Assembly (NCBI GenBank): GCA_026260175.1
Contig: JAKCWW010008191.1
Coordinates: forward strand, 258 to 26,567
DNA: 26,310 bases
Reading direction: 5' to 3'
Origin: Reticulitermes lucifugus
Lineage: Eukaryota; Arthropoda; Insecta; Blattodea; Rhinotermitidae
Shown: in pieces, positions 9,560-19,003 of the stretch
Layout: every line of letters starts with the position of its first letter
How positions within the stretch are numbered: the stretch's first letter is position 1
Notes under the pieces: generated by a model
Database searches by the model: none
Told to the model about the DNA's origin: nothing
What the model saw: the letters and a program-made list of their open reading frames with translations, nothing else
Position numbers and translations under genes: made by a program

Positions 9560-11690
9560 GTCCAGACAAAATTCATGCCATCATCTTTGTTGAAACTGTC
9601 ATTGCAAAGTCTTCAGAGTGTCGAAGATAGTGGTCACTGTCGTCAGAGCATCGAATCTAAAATTCTGTATACCTTAAAATTACGTCGTGAAACTGTGGGT
9701 TTTAGTGATGTGCAAACAACTGTAGATACTGTTGTGCTTTTGAATGTCCCCAGCTTACACACGCACAAATTACAAGCTACAAAGAATAAATGTTTTTTTA
9801 TGAACATACTTTCGCCTGTCTTTGTGTTCCTTGTATGTTTTAGTCTCTGGTATGACTCCCAATTCAACATTATGTCCATTTCTCCCTTTGTCGTGTAGAG
9901 CACGGTTCTTGAGTTGAATTTCGTCCATTAATTACTGATGCGCAACTTCTGTGTTTGATCTCATTTTTTAACCTTCTTGTAGATGTCGCCGACGTTCTGT
10001 TTCTTGGCTTAAGTTTTCTCAAAATATTTTTGTTGTTTTGCGTATTCTAGTTTCCAGTGATTTGCATTTCTTGATTTTGTTCTGTACTTTCCGTTTGTTT
10101 GTTACACAGAACGCCTTTTCTTTCCTTAAATTTTGCTTAGTATGTAGTGCAGTTCACTTAATTTTTTAGCCTTTTTCTGTGTTCCGCGTAATTTTATTTC
10201 TTTAAGTTGGTTTTGTAGTGTTTATGTACGATCGTTTTCTGACTATTTTGTCTTCTACTTTTTTACATTTGATTTTATTTACTCTTTTCACATCTTCGAC
10301 CTTGAACAGCCACACTTCAGATGAGCATTATTTCCCCCTCTATAAGGTTTTGTCTGTTCGCACTCTGTACATTGTACTGCCATTGTACCCTCTACATTTT
10401 TGTAATTTTCTTTGATTTTCACTTCTTTTTTTGGTTTTGGGATGGGTTTCTCCAAGATTTGCAGAAGTTCCTGCAGGGACAATTTCTAATCTTTAATAAG
10501 ATCAATTTTCCTGTTGTGTTATTTGCACATGAGACTTCTTATCCGCCATAATTGATTGGTTTTACAAACTCGTTTTTTCTGTACTTGTGAGTTCCACATT
10601 AAACTAGAGTGGGGTTATTTTTACCAATGTAGTTTCTTTCTTCAAATGTATTCTGAAAGCGGAACAAATTAACAAAACAGGAGTATTGATTAAAGACGAT
10701 ATATTTAGTTATTTCGTTCAAGGATTTTGTAATGGAATTTGATCAGACACCAGTCATATGAGGATAACTCACGCATATATTTGCTGCGCCCTTCGTGAAT
10801 TGAGAGGTTGCATGCAGATCTGGATAACTGCGTTCGCCCCATGCCCGTTATTAAAATTCCTGCCTTTCGTGAACTGCAACATGTGGCTCAGTTCTTCGAA
10901 TTACGAACCTTCGTGTTTAAATATCGATGGTCTTCATGCTGCATATTTTGGGTACTGTATACATGCGCACACAAAGTCATGAAGGAAAAGTGCTAAAAGT
11001 TAATGTTAAGTAATCAGTTTGCCTTTATTCGTTAATCACATTTTCGATTCGTTTCTTGTTTGTATTCCTTTCTATTTGCAGTTTTTATTTTTTGTTAGGG
11101 GAAAAATCTATAGACGGAATTATAGTTTTAATGACAACAGAACACTTTACTGTAGTCGATATCTCACGGGCAATATCGATCATACATGAATGTATTAAGG
11201 TTGGTAACTTTTTCTTCGGCCTCTTATCTCGCAGCGAATGTACTACTGTTTTATGTATAAACAAAACCATGACGAGATATAAGTGTAGATAGGCTGTTGT
11301 GCAAAATATCTGTAATTTTCGTCCAATTTTAACTGAAAGTTGAATTCACGAACTGTAGGGGAAATCCAAGGAAATCGGTGAGAGGCGGCCTCTTCCATAT
11401 AGACGGAAACACTTGACGAGGTTAATAGTCCTTCTTCGTTACGGCGTTGCGAAAGCGCCAAAAAGATTGATTTATACTGTACTACATCAGTACTGTTCTG
11501 GGTGAGGCAGGTGCGGAACCGATACGAGTATGCATTGCCGATGCGTGTAAAATAGTCTGCTGATCAGAGAGGGTAGAGCTACCGAAGTTCGCCTGTTCTA
11601 GGTGTAGAACTCCGAATTCTGGTAATCCGTGCCGCCAGGTGAGTGATACTTGTTATCCATGTCGCTGAGTTGTATACAAATATGGAGTTA
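9560..11690 (+). promoter_or_regulatory. CpG-retaining region, likely promoter of RPGRIP1L
   Basis: By eye, 10740-11690 holds about 44 CpG (roughly 46 per kb) and 9560-10740 about 24 per kb. Samples elsewhere in non-coding parts of the window have 4-9 per kb. In insects that methylate gene bodies, CpG survives where DNA stays unmethylated in the germline, typically around promoters. The densest part (11430-11640) directly precedes a strong splice donor. No TATA box or convincing RFX X-box was found. The minus strand of 9900-10560 is A-rich and holds only short open frames. Confidence 0.55.
11330..11638 (+). other. RPGRIP1L: Candidate 5' untranslated exon of RPGRIP1L
   Basis: GTGCCGCCAG|GTGAGTG at 11629-11645 is a near-ideal splice donor at the edge of the CpG-rich block. 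The first coding exon of RPGRIP1L starts with an acceptor placed directly before its ATG, so at least one non-coding exon upstream is required. This is the best candidate in the window. The left end (transcription start) is a guess. Confidence 0.5.
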
Positions 11691-11917
11691 CCAATTCAAA
11701 TTTGGCAGTTCGATCGTACAATTATCTTACATTTAGTATGTTTACATTGTGTTTTTTGTGCAGTAATACGAATTTAGTGGGTTAATATTTTGAAAATTCG
11801 TTTTATTCAAATATTTAAGGTAAGATTTTATATTAGTCTGACCGTGCATTATTACAATTCACTGGTAAAACACCAACGAAATGCACCTCACTTTCACTGT
11901 TATTATGTATTAATTAT

Positions 11918-11960
11918 CCCCTACATATGTTTCGGTCTTATATAAGGTCATCTTCAGGGG
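11918..11960 (-). ncRNA. Hammerhead-like motif, left arm
   Basis: On the minus strand, CCCCTGAAGATG, a stem region ending in AAGACC, then GAAACATATGTA and GGGG. This is the mirror copy of the motif at 12346-12390; the stem differs by one base. See that entry for the comparison with the ribozyme consensus. Confidence 0.35.
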
Positions 11961-12345
11961 TTCATAAACTGTTTATTTTACATCCAATGTTACATCTGCC
12001 ATTATTCTAGTCCAATCTCTTTGTATATAAGTTGAATCACAAAGTCAGAATTTAAAATATGTGTAAAATCACAGAGTATAAAATCCTTAAAAATTCGTGT
12101 TAAAATAGTAAAATGTGACAGTGTGGATTATTATGCTATCTCTTCAGCCAACGGTGAAGAAATAACATGATAGTCCACACTGTCGCATTTTACTATTTTA
12201 ACACGAATTTTTAAGGATTTTATACCCTGTGTTTTTATATATATTTTAAATTCTGACTTTGTAAGTGATTCAACTTATATACAAAGAGATTGGACTAGAA
12301 TAATGGCAGATGTAACAGTGGATGTAAAATGAACATAGTTTATGA

Positions 12346-12390
12346 ACCCCCTGAAGATGGCCTTATATAAGACCGAAACATATGTAGGGG
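12346..12390 (+). ncRNA. Hammerhead-like motif, right arm
   Basis: Order of parts: CCCC, CTGAAGA (fits CUGANGA), T, stem GGCCTTAT/ATAAGACC with one mismatch, GAAA, C-ATAT-G, T-A, GGGG. This is the order of a hammerhead ribozyme: stem I strand, CUGANGA, stem II, GAAA, very short stem III, then UH at the cleavage point and the other stem I strand (CCCC/GGGG). Against it: an extra T lies between CUGANGA and stem II, and stem III is only 2-3 bp. Activity is therefore unproven. Confidence 0.4.
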
Positions 12391-12650
12391 ATAATTAATA
12401 AATAATAAACGTGAAAGTGAGGTGCATTTCGTTGGTGTTTTAAACAGTGAATTTAAAGTAAGAATTACGTTTCCAAATTTCAGGGGTTTGGGGATGCTGG
12501 CCTTCAAAGACATGTAAAGCGTCCGCTAGACTGTTGTTATTATTGCCTTGAGTTAATATTGTACAATATTTTATTTTGCTCGTGGGGTTACGACAAGTAC
12601 ACATGTTGTGATACTGATGCTGCTTGTGTGACCATTGCATAAGCCTTGTG

Positions 12651-13005
12651 TTTAAAAAGAAAATTCACTGCTGGACCAAAGAGTGGTACAAACAAAGACC
12701 ACAATACACACACAAAAATCTTATGACAGACTTAAGGCAGGGTGAGCAAACGACTACAGAATTTTTTGCGCTTGGATGGTCCATCATTTGCTGAGCTGCT
12801 TGAGATTGTTGCCCCTATAATTGCTAAAAGAAATACATGTGAGAAGCAGTCACTCTCAGTAAGCTAGGTCATTATGCTAGGGTGTTTGGCCACTGTAAAT
12901 GCTTTCGAAGACCTGACATTCATAAATGCTCCATCGCCTCAATCCATTGGAATTACTGTGCTGGAGACATGTTTACTGTTCGGCAGACAGGCAATAAATG
13001 AATGA
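12651..13005 (+). mobile_element. PIF/Harbinger transposase relic (N-terminal part)
   Basis: Three reading frames joined by indels give, in order, KKKIHCWTKEWYKQR (family: RRYWVRPxxxxR), DLRQGEQTTTEFF, LEIVAPIIAKRNT (family: LxxVxPxIxKxDTNxR), and CLATVNAFEDLTFINAPSPQSIG..VLETC (family: LRYLATGxSFxxLxFxFxxSxxTIxxIVxExC). This matches the start of HARBI1/ALP1-like DDE_4 transposases. The catalytic part is missing. It lies in the inferred RPGRIP1L intron 1. Confidence 0.75.
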
Positions 13006-13073
13006 ATATTGTGCAATACTGTTTATAGACTATTCAGTATTTTTTTTAGTTTGCACAGTATTACAGCTAGACG

Positions 13074-13118
13074 GTCAATAATATTGTGCAGTATTAATTA
13101 TTACACAATATTATTGAC
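13074..13118. repeat. 15-bp perfect inverted repeat
   Basis: GTCAATAATATTGTG at 13074-13088 and its exact reverse complement at 13104-13118, with a 15-base loop. It directly abuts the larger hairpin at 13119. Confidence 0.8.
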
Positions 13119-13184
13119 TGAAATCTGTGGTCTTCTGGGTAATTACATGACGCCGTGTAATTACCCAGAAGACCACAGATTTCA
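13119..13184. repeat. 29-bp perfect hairpin with 8-base loop
   Basis: Left arm 13119-13147 and right arm 13156-13184 are exact reverse complements (TGAAATCTGTGGTCTTCTGG begins the left arm); the loop is TGACGCCG. A 13-bp direct repeat, ATATTATTGACTG, lies at 13108-13120 and 13212-13224 around it. Confidence 0.9.
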
Positions 13185-13255
13185 TCAACATTGCGGCAGA
13201 AGCCTGAAATCATATTATTGACTGTTTAGAGGTGCCTGGGAGATAGTTCTGAGCC

Positions 13256-13808
13256 AGTGCATTTTGCCATGAAAGTGCAGAGGGAGCATGGAGATGAAGC
13301 TCCACTTGTTTTAGATGTCAGCTCTGGAGATGGGGCCAACATCCATTCTGTACGTAGTGTGAAGGAACAAAACCCTGCTGGAATCAACTGGCTGAGCAGT
13401 TTCAACTTTCTCTATACATTTTTAGGGACTTTTATTAGATGTTCCACTGTCCTGCAATACATATAGGAATAATAGTTGTTTCCAGTTTTTATCTTGGAAG
13501 AAGTAGCATTGGGAAATTTTGAGCAGATGTGTAGGTTCCCTTTAAATTGTTATGTGAGAGCATGCCAAATCATGTGGATTTAGATGCCTGTATAGATGTT
13601 TAAATCTGTGTAACATTCCTGATTACATTAATTGCATTGTTACATCTCCATTGAACAAGGAAGCTGATATTCAGGCTGGAAAGTACCCATTCTGAAATGT
13701 CAAAATTAATGTTTTTAAGACACTGTACATGAAGTTAATTTGTGATGTAATGAACTGTTGATTGTACTAATATAAGGATAATTAAGCATGCTGCTTTTTT
13801 CTTTGTAG
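13256..13808. other. End of inferred intron 1, nothing further recognised
   Basis: An open frame at 13257-13466 has no recognisable domain. The stretch ends with the pyrimidine-rich acceptor TTTTTTCTTTGTAG at 13795-13808. Confidence 0.5.
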
Positions 13809-13908
13809 ATGGCTGATGATCCAGAGAGTGATCTTATACCTGTAAAGGAGGGGGCTTCATGTGAGAAACAAATAACTGGGTCAAATTTTTCACTCAGTGG
13901 TGAAAAAG
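13809..13908 (+). CDS. RPGRIP1L: RPGRIP1L coding exon 1 (start codon)
   Basis: First coding exon of the orthologue of RPGRIP1L (fantom, NPHP8), a scaffold of the ciliary transition zone that in vertebrates links NPHP-module proteins and gates entry into the cilium. The ATG is the first three bases after the acceptor CTTTGTAG, so the 5' UTR is on another exon. It encodes 33 codons plus one base, starting MADDPESDLIPVKEG. The DLxPVK block resembles the human N-terminus (DLPVKD). Donor AAAAG|GTAATG; phase 1. Coding exons 1-8 in this window join in phase to 459 codons. Human RPGRIP1L has about 1,300 residues with C2 domains after the coiled coil, so about two thirds of the gene lies to the right. 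Confidence 0.8.
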
Positions 13909-14050
13909 GTAATGCTCATTTGTCAGTTTCATATTTTATAAATTTTTAATATACCCTACTGCAGGTGTAAAGTTAGGTAACATTATACCTATGCATAATT
14001 GTGTAATATTTCATGAAGTCAAATGGGGGAGTAGAGGTGTATCTTTACAC

Positions 14051-14105
14051 ACTGGCGTAGCTAGGCTTTTTGGCACTGGGGCAAGTAATCACAGCAGCCT
14101 GTCTT
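14051..14105 (+). repeat. Fragment of the CAGTG-ended repeat, second copy
   Basis: ACTGGCGTAGCTAGGCTTTT then GGGGCAAGTAATCACAGCAG corresponds to 9275-9330 (TGACATAGCTAGG ... GGGCGAGTAATCACAATAG). Only the 5' end is present. Confidence 0.6.
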
Positions 14106-14238
14106 CACACATTCTTAATCCCTGTGGTAGATAGACGTGAGCAGTCAGCTTCGTGTTGTGGCTTTTCCTGGGTACAAGGCCTCTGTTATCTATTGGATAG
14201 GGGCATATAGCCACTGACACTGATATGCCTCTAAATTT

Positions 14239-14508
14239 ACACACATTTGCACAAACACACGCGCGCGCACACACGCACACACACACACACGCACACACAC
14301 ACGCACACACACACACACNNNNNNNNNNNNNNNNNNNNNNNNNNNNNNNNNNNNNNNNNNNNNNNNNNNNNNNNNNNNNNNNNNNNNNNNNNNNNNNNNN
14401 NNNNNNNNNNNNNNNNNNNNNNNNNNNNNNNNNNNNNNNNNNNNNNNNNNNNNNNNNNNNNNNNNNNNNNNNNNNNNNNNNNNNNNNNNNNNNNNNNNNN
14501 NNNNNNNN

Positions 14509-14548
<40 letters not shown>

Positions 14549-14562
14549 CTCTCTCTCTCTCT
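14239..14562 (+). repeat. CA/CT microsatellite with assembly gap
   Basis: (CA)n with occasional CG steps at 14241-14318, 190 N at 14319-14508, more (CA)n to about 14545, then (CT)n to 14561. The gap is flanked by the same repeat, so the missing DNA is probably more microsatellite. Open frames reading through it are artefacts. Confidence 0.95.
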
Positions 14563-14634
14563 TTCATTGGATAGGAAAGAGGTAAGAGATCAGCTCCATA
14601 TTGTTCATTTCATGCATTGTCGATAACCAGTTCA

Positions 14635-14732
14635 CAACACTCAGACCAACAAAATGCACAACCCTCTTTCTTAGATATTTACATTATAATATCTAAGGAA
14701 CAGTTTTGTGCATTTTGTTGGTCTGAGTGTTG
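14635..14732. repeat. 27-bp perfect inverted repeat with inner hairpin
   Basis: Left arm 14635-14661 (CAACACTCAGACCAACAAAA...) and right arm 14706-14732 are exact reverse complements. The loop itself contains an inner stem CTTAGATATT/AATATCTAAG. A 12-bp direct repeat, GATCAGCTCCAT, flanks the whole at 14588-14599 and 14739-14750. Confidence 0.9.
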
Positions 14733-14959
14733 CGAATTGATCAGCTCCATGCTTTGTCCACTTTACCCCCCTGGAAATAGTCTTCAGTATGCATTGTATG
14801 GGAACTTGGTTGGGCCACACAGCGTGGTGGTGAGGAGATGAATTTCTACTCCTGCCAGGAATTGAACCTTCATCTTCCAGTCTATAATCATTATGTTAGT
14901 GTTATTACTCGTACATGTAGTAAGGCACAGTATTAAATTTGTGGTATAATTCTTTGTAG

Positions 14960-15086
14960 ATAAACTACATGCACCATATATAGCAAAGCTTGACCGTAGA
15001 GAACTGGAAGATCGTTTCATGTGCCTGATGTTGGACAACAGTAATCTTAAGAAGGAATGCAATAAACAGGAGGAGAAAATAAAGAG
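14960..15086 (+). CDS. RPGRIP1L: RPGRIP1L coding exon 2
   Basis: 127 bp encoding residues 34-76. It contains RRELEDRFMCL and KQEEKIKR, matching the conserved REELEDRF...QEDKIKR block at the head of the RPGRIP1L coiled coil, which is the strongest single family signature in the window. Phase in 1 (GAT, D34), phase out 2 (AG of R76). Acceptor TTCTTTGTAG, donor AAAGAG|GTACAT. Confidence 0.92.
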
Positions 15087-15648
15087 GTACATAGAAATGT
15101 AGTTTATGAAAAATATTTTACTGTATTTAGTTTAGTTTTTCAGCATACAAAAATGTGTTTAAATAATCTTATTTTTATACTTGTACAACAAAAGTTAAGG
15201 CTTGCTAGTTTGTCAGTATGAATGTGACAGAGTTTGTAGTAGTCACAAACAGGAGCATATGATGGCATATGGCAATTTTTCAGTTTTAATGTATGCAATC
15301 ACTACATGAGCTGCTTTAAATGACCTGCATTCACGTATGCGAACACACGGACACACCCATAGAAACTCATTTCATATCTTCAGGTAACAAGGAAATTTAC
15401 TGCATTTTTAAGACATGCCTCATAATCTCTGTTTTATATTCCACAAAATGCCATTTATTTCATAATTTTATCTTTTTCTGTTAAAATAATACATTTTTCA
15501 TAAACCATGTGCTAAAAATTAGATACCAATCTGGTCATTTAAAGGTTAGTATGTAGAATGACGAGATTAAGCAGTGTCTTCGTGGACAGTATGATTTGAT
15601 TATTCATAAATATATTTATATTAATGCAAAGGTAATTTTCTTGTTAAG
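15087..15648 (+). other. RPGRIP1L intron (coding exon 2 to 3)
   Basis: AT-rich, 562 bp, no repeat recognised. Ends TTTTCTTGTTAAG, an AAG rather than YAG acceptor. Confidence 0.8.
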
Positions 15649-15975
15649 ACTTGCTACAAAACTGCTGAGGTTGGTAGCAGAACAGAAGCGTGATTTACCA
15701 ACAGCAGCACTGCGCCATGATCACAATTTGGAATGTTTGGTTGTCGAGCAGCAGCAGCAGATACGTGAGCTGCAGCAGAGAAATAGTCAACTGCAAGACC
15801 GGGTTGCGGTTTTGCGTAACCAGCTGGTGGAACATACATCTGTGCATTCTGCTATCCACTGCAATTTGATGGGAAAGTCACGTTCACCATCCACATCTCA
15901 TGCTCGTTCTCACACTAAAACTTGTGTGTCAAGTTCTACAAGACAGAATGTTGTATCATTACTCACCTCTCAGAA
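15649..15975 (+). CDS. RPGRIP1L: RPGRIP1L coding exon 3
   Basis: 327 bp, residues 76-185. Begins LATKLLRLVAEQKR, directly continuing KIKR of exon 2, as in human KIKRMATKLIRLV. The middle is coiled coil with a short Gln run (EQQQQIRELQQRNSQL) encoded by CAG repeats. The last 50 residues or so are Ser/His/Thr-rich and poorly conserved (HARSHTKTCVSSSTRQN), probably a disordered linker. Phase in 2, out 2. The donor AGAA|GTAAGC means that unspliced RNA reads one more codon and then TAA. Confidence 0.9.
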
Positions 15976-16002
15976 GTAAGCTGTCTTTGTGTTTTACAGA
16001 TT

Positions 16003-16165
16003 GTGGGAATTAAGTTCCCAGAATGGCCTTTTAAAAGCTATATTTAATTGCTTACATATTAATAGTTCCTGTCGCCTTTGAAGTAGTCTCCTTGCGCAGC
16101 AATACACTTGATGAGTTGGTGTTGCCACTGTTCAAAACAGTGCTGAAACCTCTCTTATGAACTGC
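16003..16165 (-). mobile_element. Mariner transposase C-terminal fragment
   Basis: Minus strand reads RFQHCFEQWQHQLIKCIAAQ then GDYFKGDRN and a TAA stop, the standard C-terminus of one mariner group. GGGAACTTAATTCCCAC after the stop resembles the GGGAACTTTTTGAT-type terminal repeat of such elements. Related to the copy at 8813-9195 (shared DYFKG block). The rest of the transposase is gone. Confidence 0.85.
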
Positions 16166-17109
16166 TCTTCGGGATGGTCAATGTATGTCCCTAAGTGCTT
16201 TTATGGGCACGTTCCTGAAACTTTTGTCACACCATGCCTGCCACACACCCACACACATACAGTACTGATTACCATAACAAGTAGTCAGTACACTGAAAAT
16301 TTTCACACACTTTTGTTCTATTATTACGTTTTCTTTACACAGGCTGCATGAAGTGTGTGCATTATCAGGGAAGTTGTTTGCATTTGTATGTTGTTTCATT
16401 TCTGAAATTACAGAGCACATTTTGTTGGAGTTCTTTTTGGAGCACACACTAAAGGCTATCAAGCAAAGTTAATTTTAATTTGTCAGTCCTACATTATGTT
16501 AAGTTCAAGTCAAACATATTGATTTCCTCAAAATTGGTTTGTTGTACAGATAGATTGGTACATATTATAAAATAAAAATCTATGTGCGTCACATGCAACT
16601 TTTTTTTGAATATTTCACATGCTGAATAAAATAGGAGGAGAAATGATGTCTGACTGTACAGCAGTTGTCTTTACAGCAATGTATATAGTGTCCATAGCAT
16701 TATGGTGCCATTTTTAAGGTTCATTGTTTTGTAACAACTTATGCTAGAAATGTGAAGGATGCATGAGATGAAAGAGAAATTGTTAAAAGTTTACCCCTGT
16801 TGCTGTGAGACCCATTAATTGCTCTGCACATGTCTGTCAACATTCTGATCCTTTCCACATCTATGTAAGAACATCTGGACTTAACAGACCCAAGAGTGTC
16901 ACAAATTTATCACTTTATGTGCTCCATGTGCAGTTTCACATTTACATAGTTACCATACATAAAGTCCTAGCTAAGTAAGATTTGTGGTCGAGATTTGAAG
17001 TTCTCAAGCACTGTTGCTGAAGATTCGAGTCTAGAGGCATGTGATGATAACATGACTATGAAGGCACTATGATATCATCCTTTCAATTGTCTGTAACTAC
17101 TAACCCGGT

Positions 17110-17150
17110 GACAGCATCACATCCCAGAAGACTTGAGTCTTAAGATTTGG
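17110..17150 (+). repeat. Dispersed repeat, copy C (fragment)
   Basis: CAGCATCACATCCCAGAAGACTTGAG closely matches GGCATCACATCCAACAAGACTTGAA at 23641-23665. A short fragment of the same family as 1445-1832. Confidence 0.4.
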
Positions 17151-18412
17151 AGATTGGGATGGCTGAGGTTCTGAACCTCCTGTTTGATCCATTGCTCTGG
17201 GATATTCTTGATTACACACTAGCAAACAATCTCTGCAGAGGGAAGTTTGGCTCCATTATGGCTGAGAGATGGCTGTGTTTTCAAATTGTGGTAACACATG
17301 AAGTCCCAGCATGTACAGAAAATGTTGGCAAAAGTTTAAGCAAACATTTACTAGGGAAATGGATTGGAAGGCAGGTTCAAAACTTGTCTGCCTCGATGTC
17401 TGGATCTTACTGTGTCATGCTTACCAATAGAACCTCATAAAACAAGTGGTGTCAAAAGTAAACATCAGTGACACACCATTTCCACTGAAGAATGAGAGAT
17501 GCAGTTGAGACTTTTGTCTCCAGATATTTTTAGTTGGGTGTGGAATACAAATTGCATGTGTGTAAAGCAATGCATGTGCCTCACATTGAACTCACATAAC
17601 GGCTGATTTACTTTAATGTTATATTTCATTCCCATTTCCGGCACTGTCTGTAACAAAACAGCTAGGCTTCAAAATCGATGAGATGTGTAGGATGACACAG
17701 AATGCATTTGGAATATACATGCATATGCCACCGGAGTACTCTGACCAGTGGGTTTTCCTCCTATCCAAGCAAAAGTTCTAGTTACCTCAACCCCCCCCCT
17801 CCCCAGACATACTCTGTAGTGGTAAATAAACTGTTATTGGGCATAGCAACGGTGAGTTAGCTGTTCTAGTAATAAGCTCTTCACTTTCAGTTGTTGTAAC
17901 ACGTAGGCAATGTGCAGAAAGAACCTCACTGAAGTGTGTTCAATGTTTTGGTTGTAGCAGCTTGTCTTTAGGGCTGTCAGAGCTATAGAGCAGTCTTAAT
18001 GTGTGCGTTTATTTTGTTTTATGTAGGGGGTAAGCACTGTAGTTTATTGTTGTATATTTACCAAAGGAACAAAATCCAGAGTACACTTGACAACTAGTGG
18101 AAATGGAGTAAGTCCTGCACAGGCGAGGTCATTGCTAAGTAGATGGGTGGGGGAGAATCTGTATGTATTCGTTCTGTGACCTGAGTGTAGTTGGGCGTTC
18201 TATTGAGCAAGTTTCGTGTTTGAATTTCTGTCTGAAATGGATGTGCTGAGTAATGCCAGTGTATATTGTGTGCATTTAGTACAAAGAAACAGCAATCAGT
18301 ACTGTCATTTTGCCTACCAAGTGTCCAAAATTTTTTGTGTAGATGCTGATCAATTGGATTCCAAGTTGGAGGGAGTTCTGTCTGTGCTTACTATAACATA
18401 TGTTTCATTTAG

Positions 18413-18629
18413 TATGTTTCAGCCAAATTTGCAGACCAGTACACCTCATTGTGGAACTCAGGATACTCCTCATCCCATAGGTACGGAAATTATAGAAGAC
18501 CGTCAGAGACTTACTAATGAACAGAAGACATCTGAAGTTCCAAACAGCAAGGCTGCTGTTGCACAACAAACCCAGAAACTCTCAGAAGAGATCATAAGAC
18601 TTCATGAGCAAATTAATGTCTTGGAGCAG
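18413..18629 (+). CDS. RPGRIP1L: RPGRIP1L coding exon 4
   Basis: 217 bp, residues 185-257. I chose the acceptor CATTTAG|T at 18412/18413 over two later AGs (18422, 18434) because only it fits phase 2 from exon 3, giving N185 and then MFQPNLQTSTP. TPHP in QDTPHPIG resembles the human ETPHPMF motif. It then becomes coiled coil (EEIIRLHEQINVLEQ). Out phase 0, donor GAGCAG|GTGATT. Confidence 0.85.
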
Positions 18630-19003
18630 GTGATTTGATGCATGTTGTCTTTGAAGCAGTTATCCAGCACGATCTATGTCAGTAACTGTTCAGAAAATCC
18701 TTGCGGCAACACCAGTATTTTGGAGATGATCATGCCAGGAAGAGAACATTTTCACAATTGCTTCTCAATCTTCATACCAGAATTTTGAATGTAACTAGGA
18801 GTTGAGTAACTAATTCCTTTTTTGTCCTCCCTACTAGACAGTTGATGATTAGTGTCTGTGAGAAATGTGCTTTGATCGGCACTCTGTTACGTCTGAAAGG
18901 AAAGCATGTTTTTATAATTTCCTGCAGTTGGGGATGCCCATGCCACAGTGGGATTTCCAAGAACCTTGTGCACACGAAGTTTGTAGAACTCTGTATGAAA
19001 TTA

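Larger units (their letters stand above)
11856..12453. mobile_element. 598-bp foldback (inverted-repeat) element
   Basis: Left arm 11856-12135 and right arm 12166-12453 are close reverse complements, with a loop of about 30 bp at 12136-12165. The outer tips read AATTCACTG...CAGTGAATT, next to AAACACCAACGAAATGCACC in the left arm. The arms differ only by scattered substitutions and small indels, so the element is fairly young or its arms were homogenised. It carries no coding sequence. Each arm carries a CTGAAGA...CGAAAC motif. An imperfect direct repeat (TTTAAGGTAAGATTT / TTTAAAGTAAGAATT) lies at 11814-11828 and 12451-12465. It sits in the inferred first intron of RPGRIP1L. Confidence 0.85.
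13909..14959 (+). other. RPGRIP1L intron (coding exon 1 to 2)
   Basis: 1.05 kb. Holds a fragment of the CAGTG-type repeat at 14051, the interrupted CA microsatellite with an assembly gap, and a nested hairpin at 14635-14732. Ends TTCTTTGTAG. Confidence 0.8.
15976..18412 (+). other. RPGRIP1L intron (coding exon 3 to 4)
   Basis: 2.4 kb. Holds a mariner C-terminal piece at its start and a fragment of the dispersed repeat near 17120. The rest, including an open frame at 17147-17440 (+) and a C-run near 17790, shows nothing I recognise. Ends TATGTTTCATTTAG. Confidence 0.75.

Noticed and set aside
10288..10549. Possible minus-strand gene starting MADKKSH at about 10549 and the open frame 10482-10288
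   Set aside because: The first frame stops after 15 codons with no clear donor, and the second has no domain I recognise. The A-rich minus strand favours chance open frames. A divergent transcript from the CpG block cannot be excluded.
11190..11640. RFX X-box upstream of RPGRIP1L, as many cilium genes have
   Set aside because: I found half sites such as GGTAAC (about 11200) and ATTGCC (about 11535) but no pair with correct spacing.
13257..13466. Open frame MHFAMKVQREHGDEAPL... as a gene
   Set aside because: No recognisable domain, start context or splice sites; it lies in the inferred intron 1.
14089..14626. Several open frames on both strands across the CA repeat
   Set aside because: They are made of dinucleotide repeat and 190 N; no coding meaning.
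17147..17440. 97-codon open frame in the exon 3-4 intron as an extra exon
   Set aside because: No similarity to RPGRIP1L, no coiled-coil pattern, and exon 3 and exon 4 already join in phase without it.
18423..18434. Alternative acceptors for exon 4 at 18422 and 18434
   Set aside because: Both would give phase 0 and break the frame from exon 3; 18413 fits.
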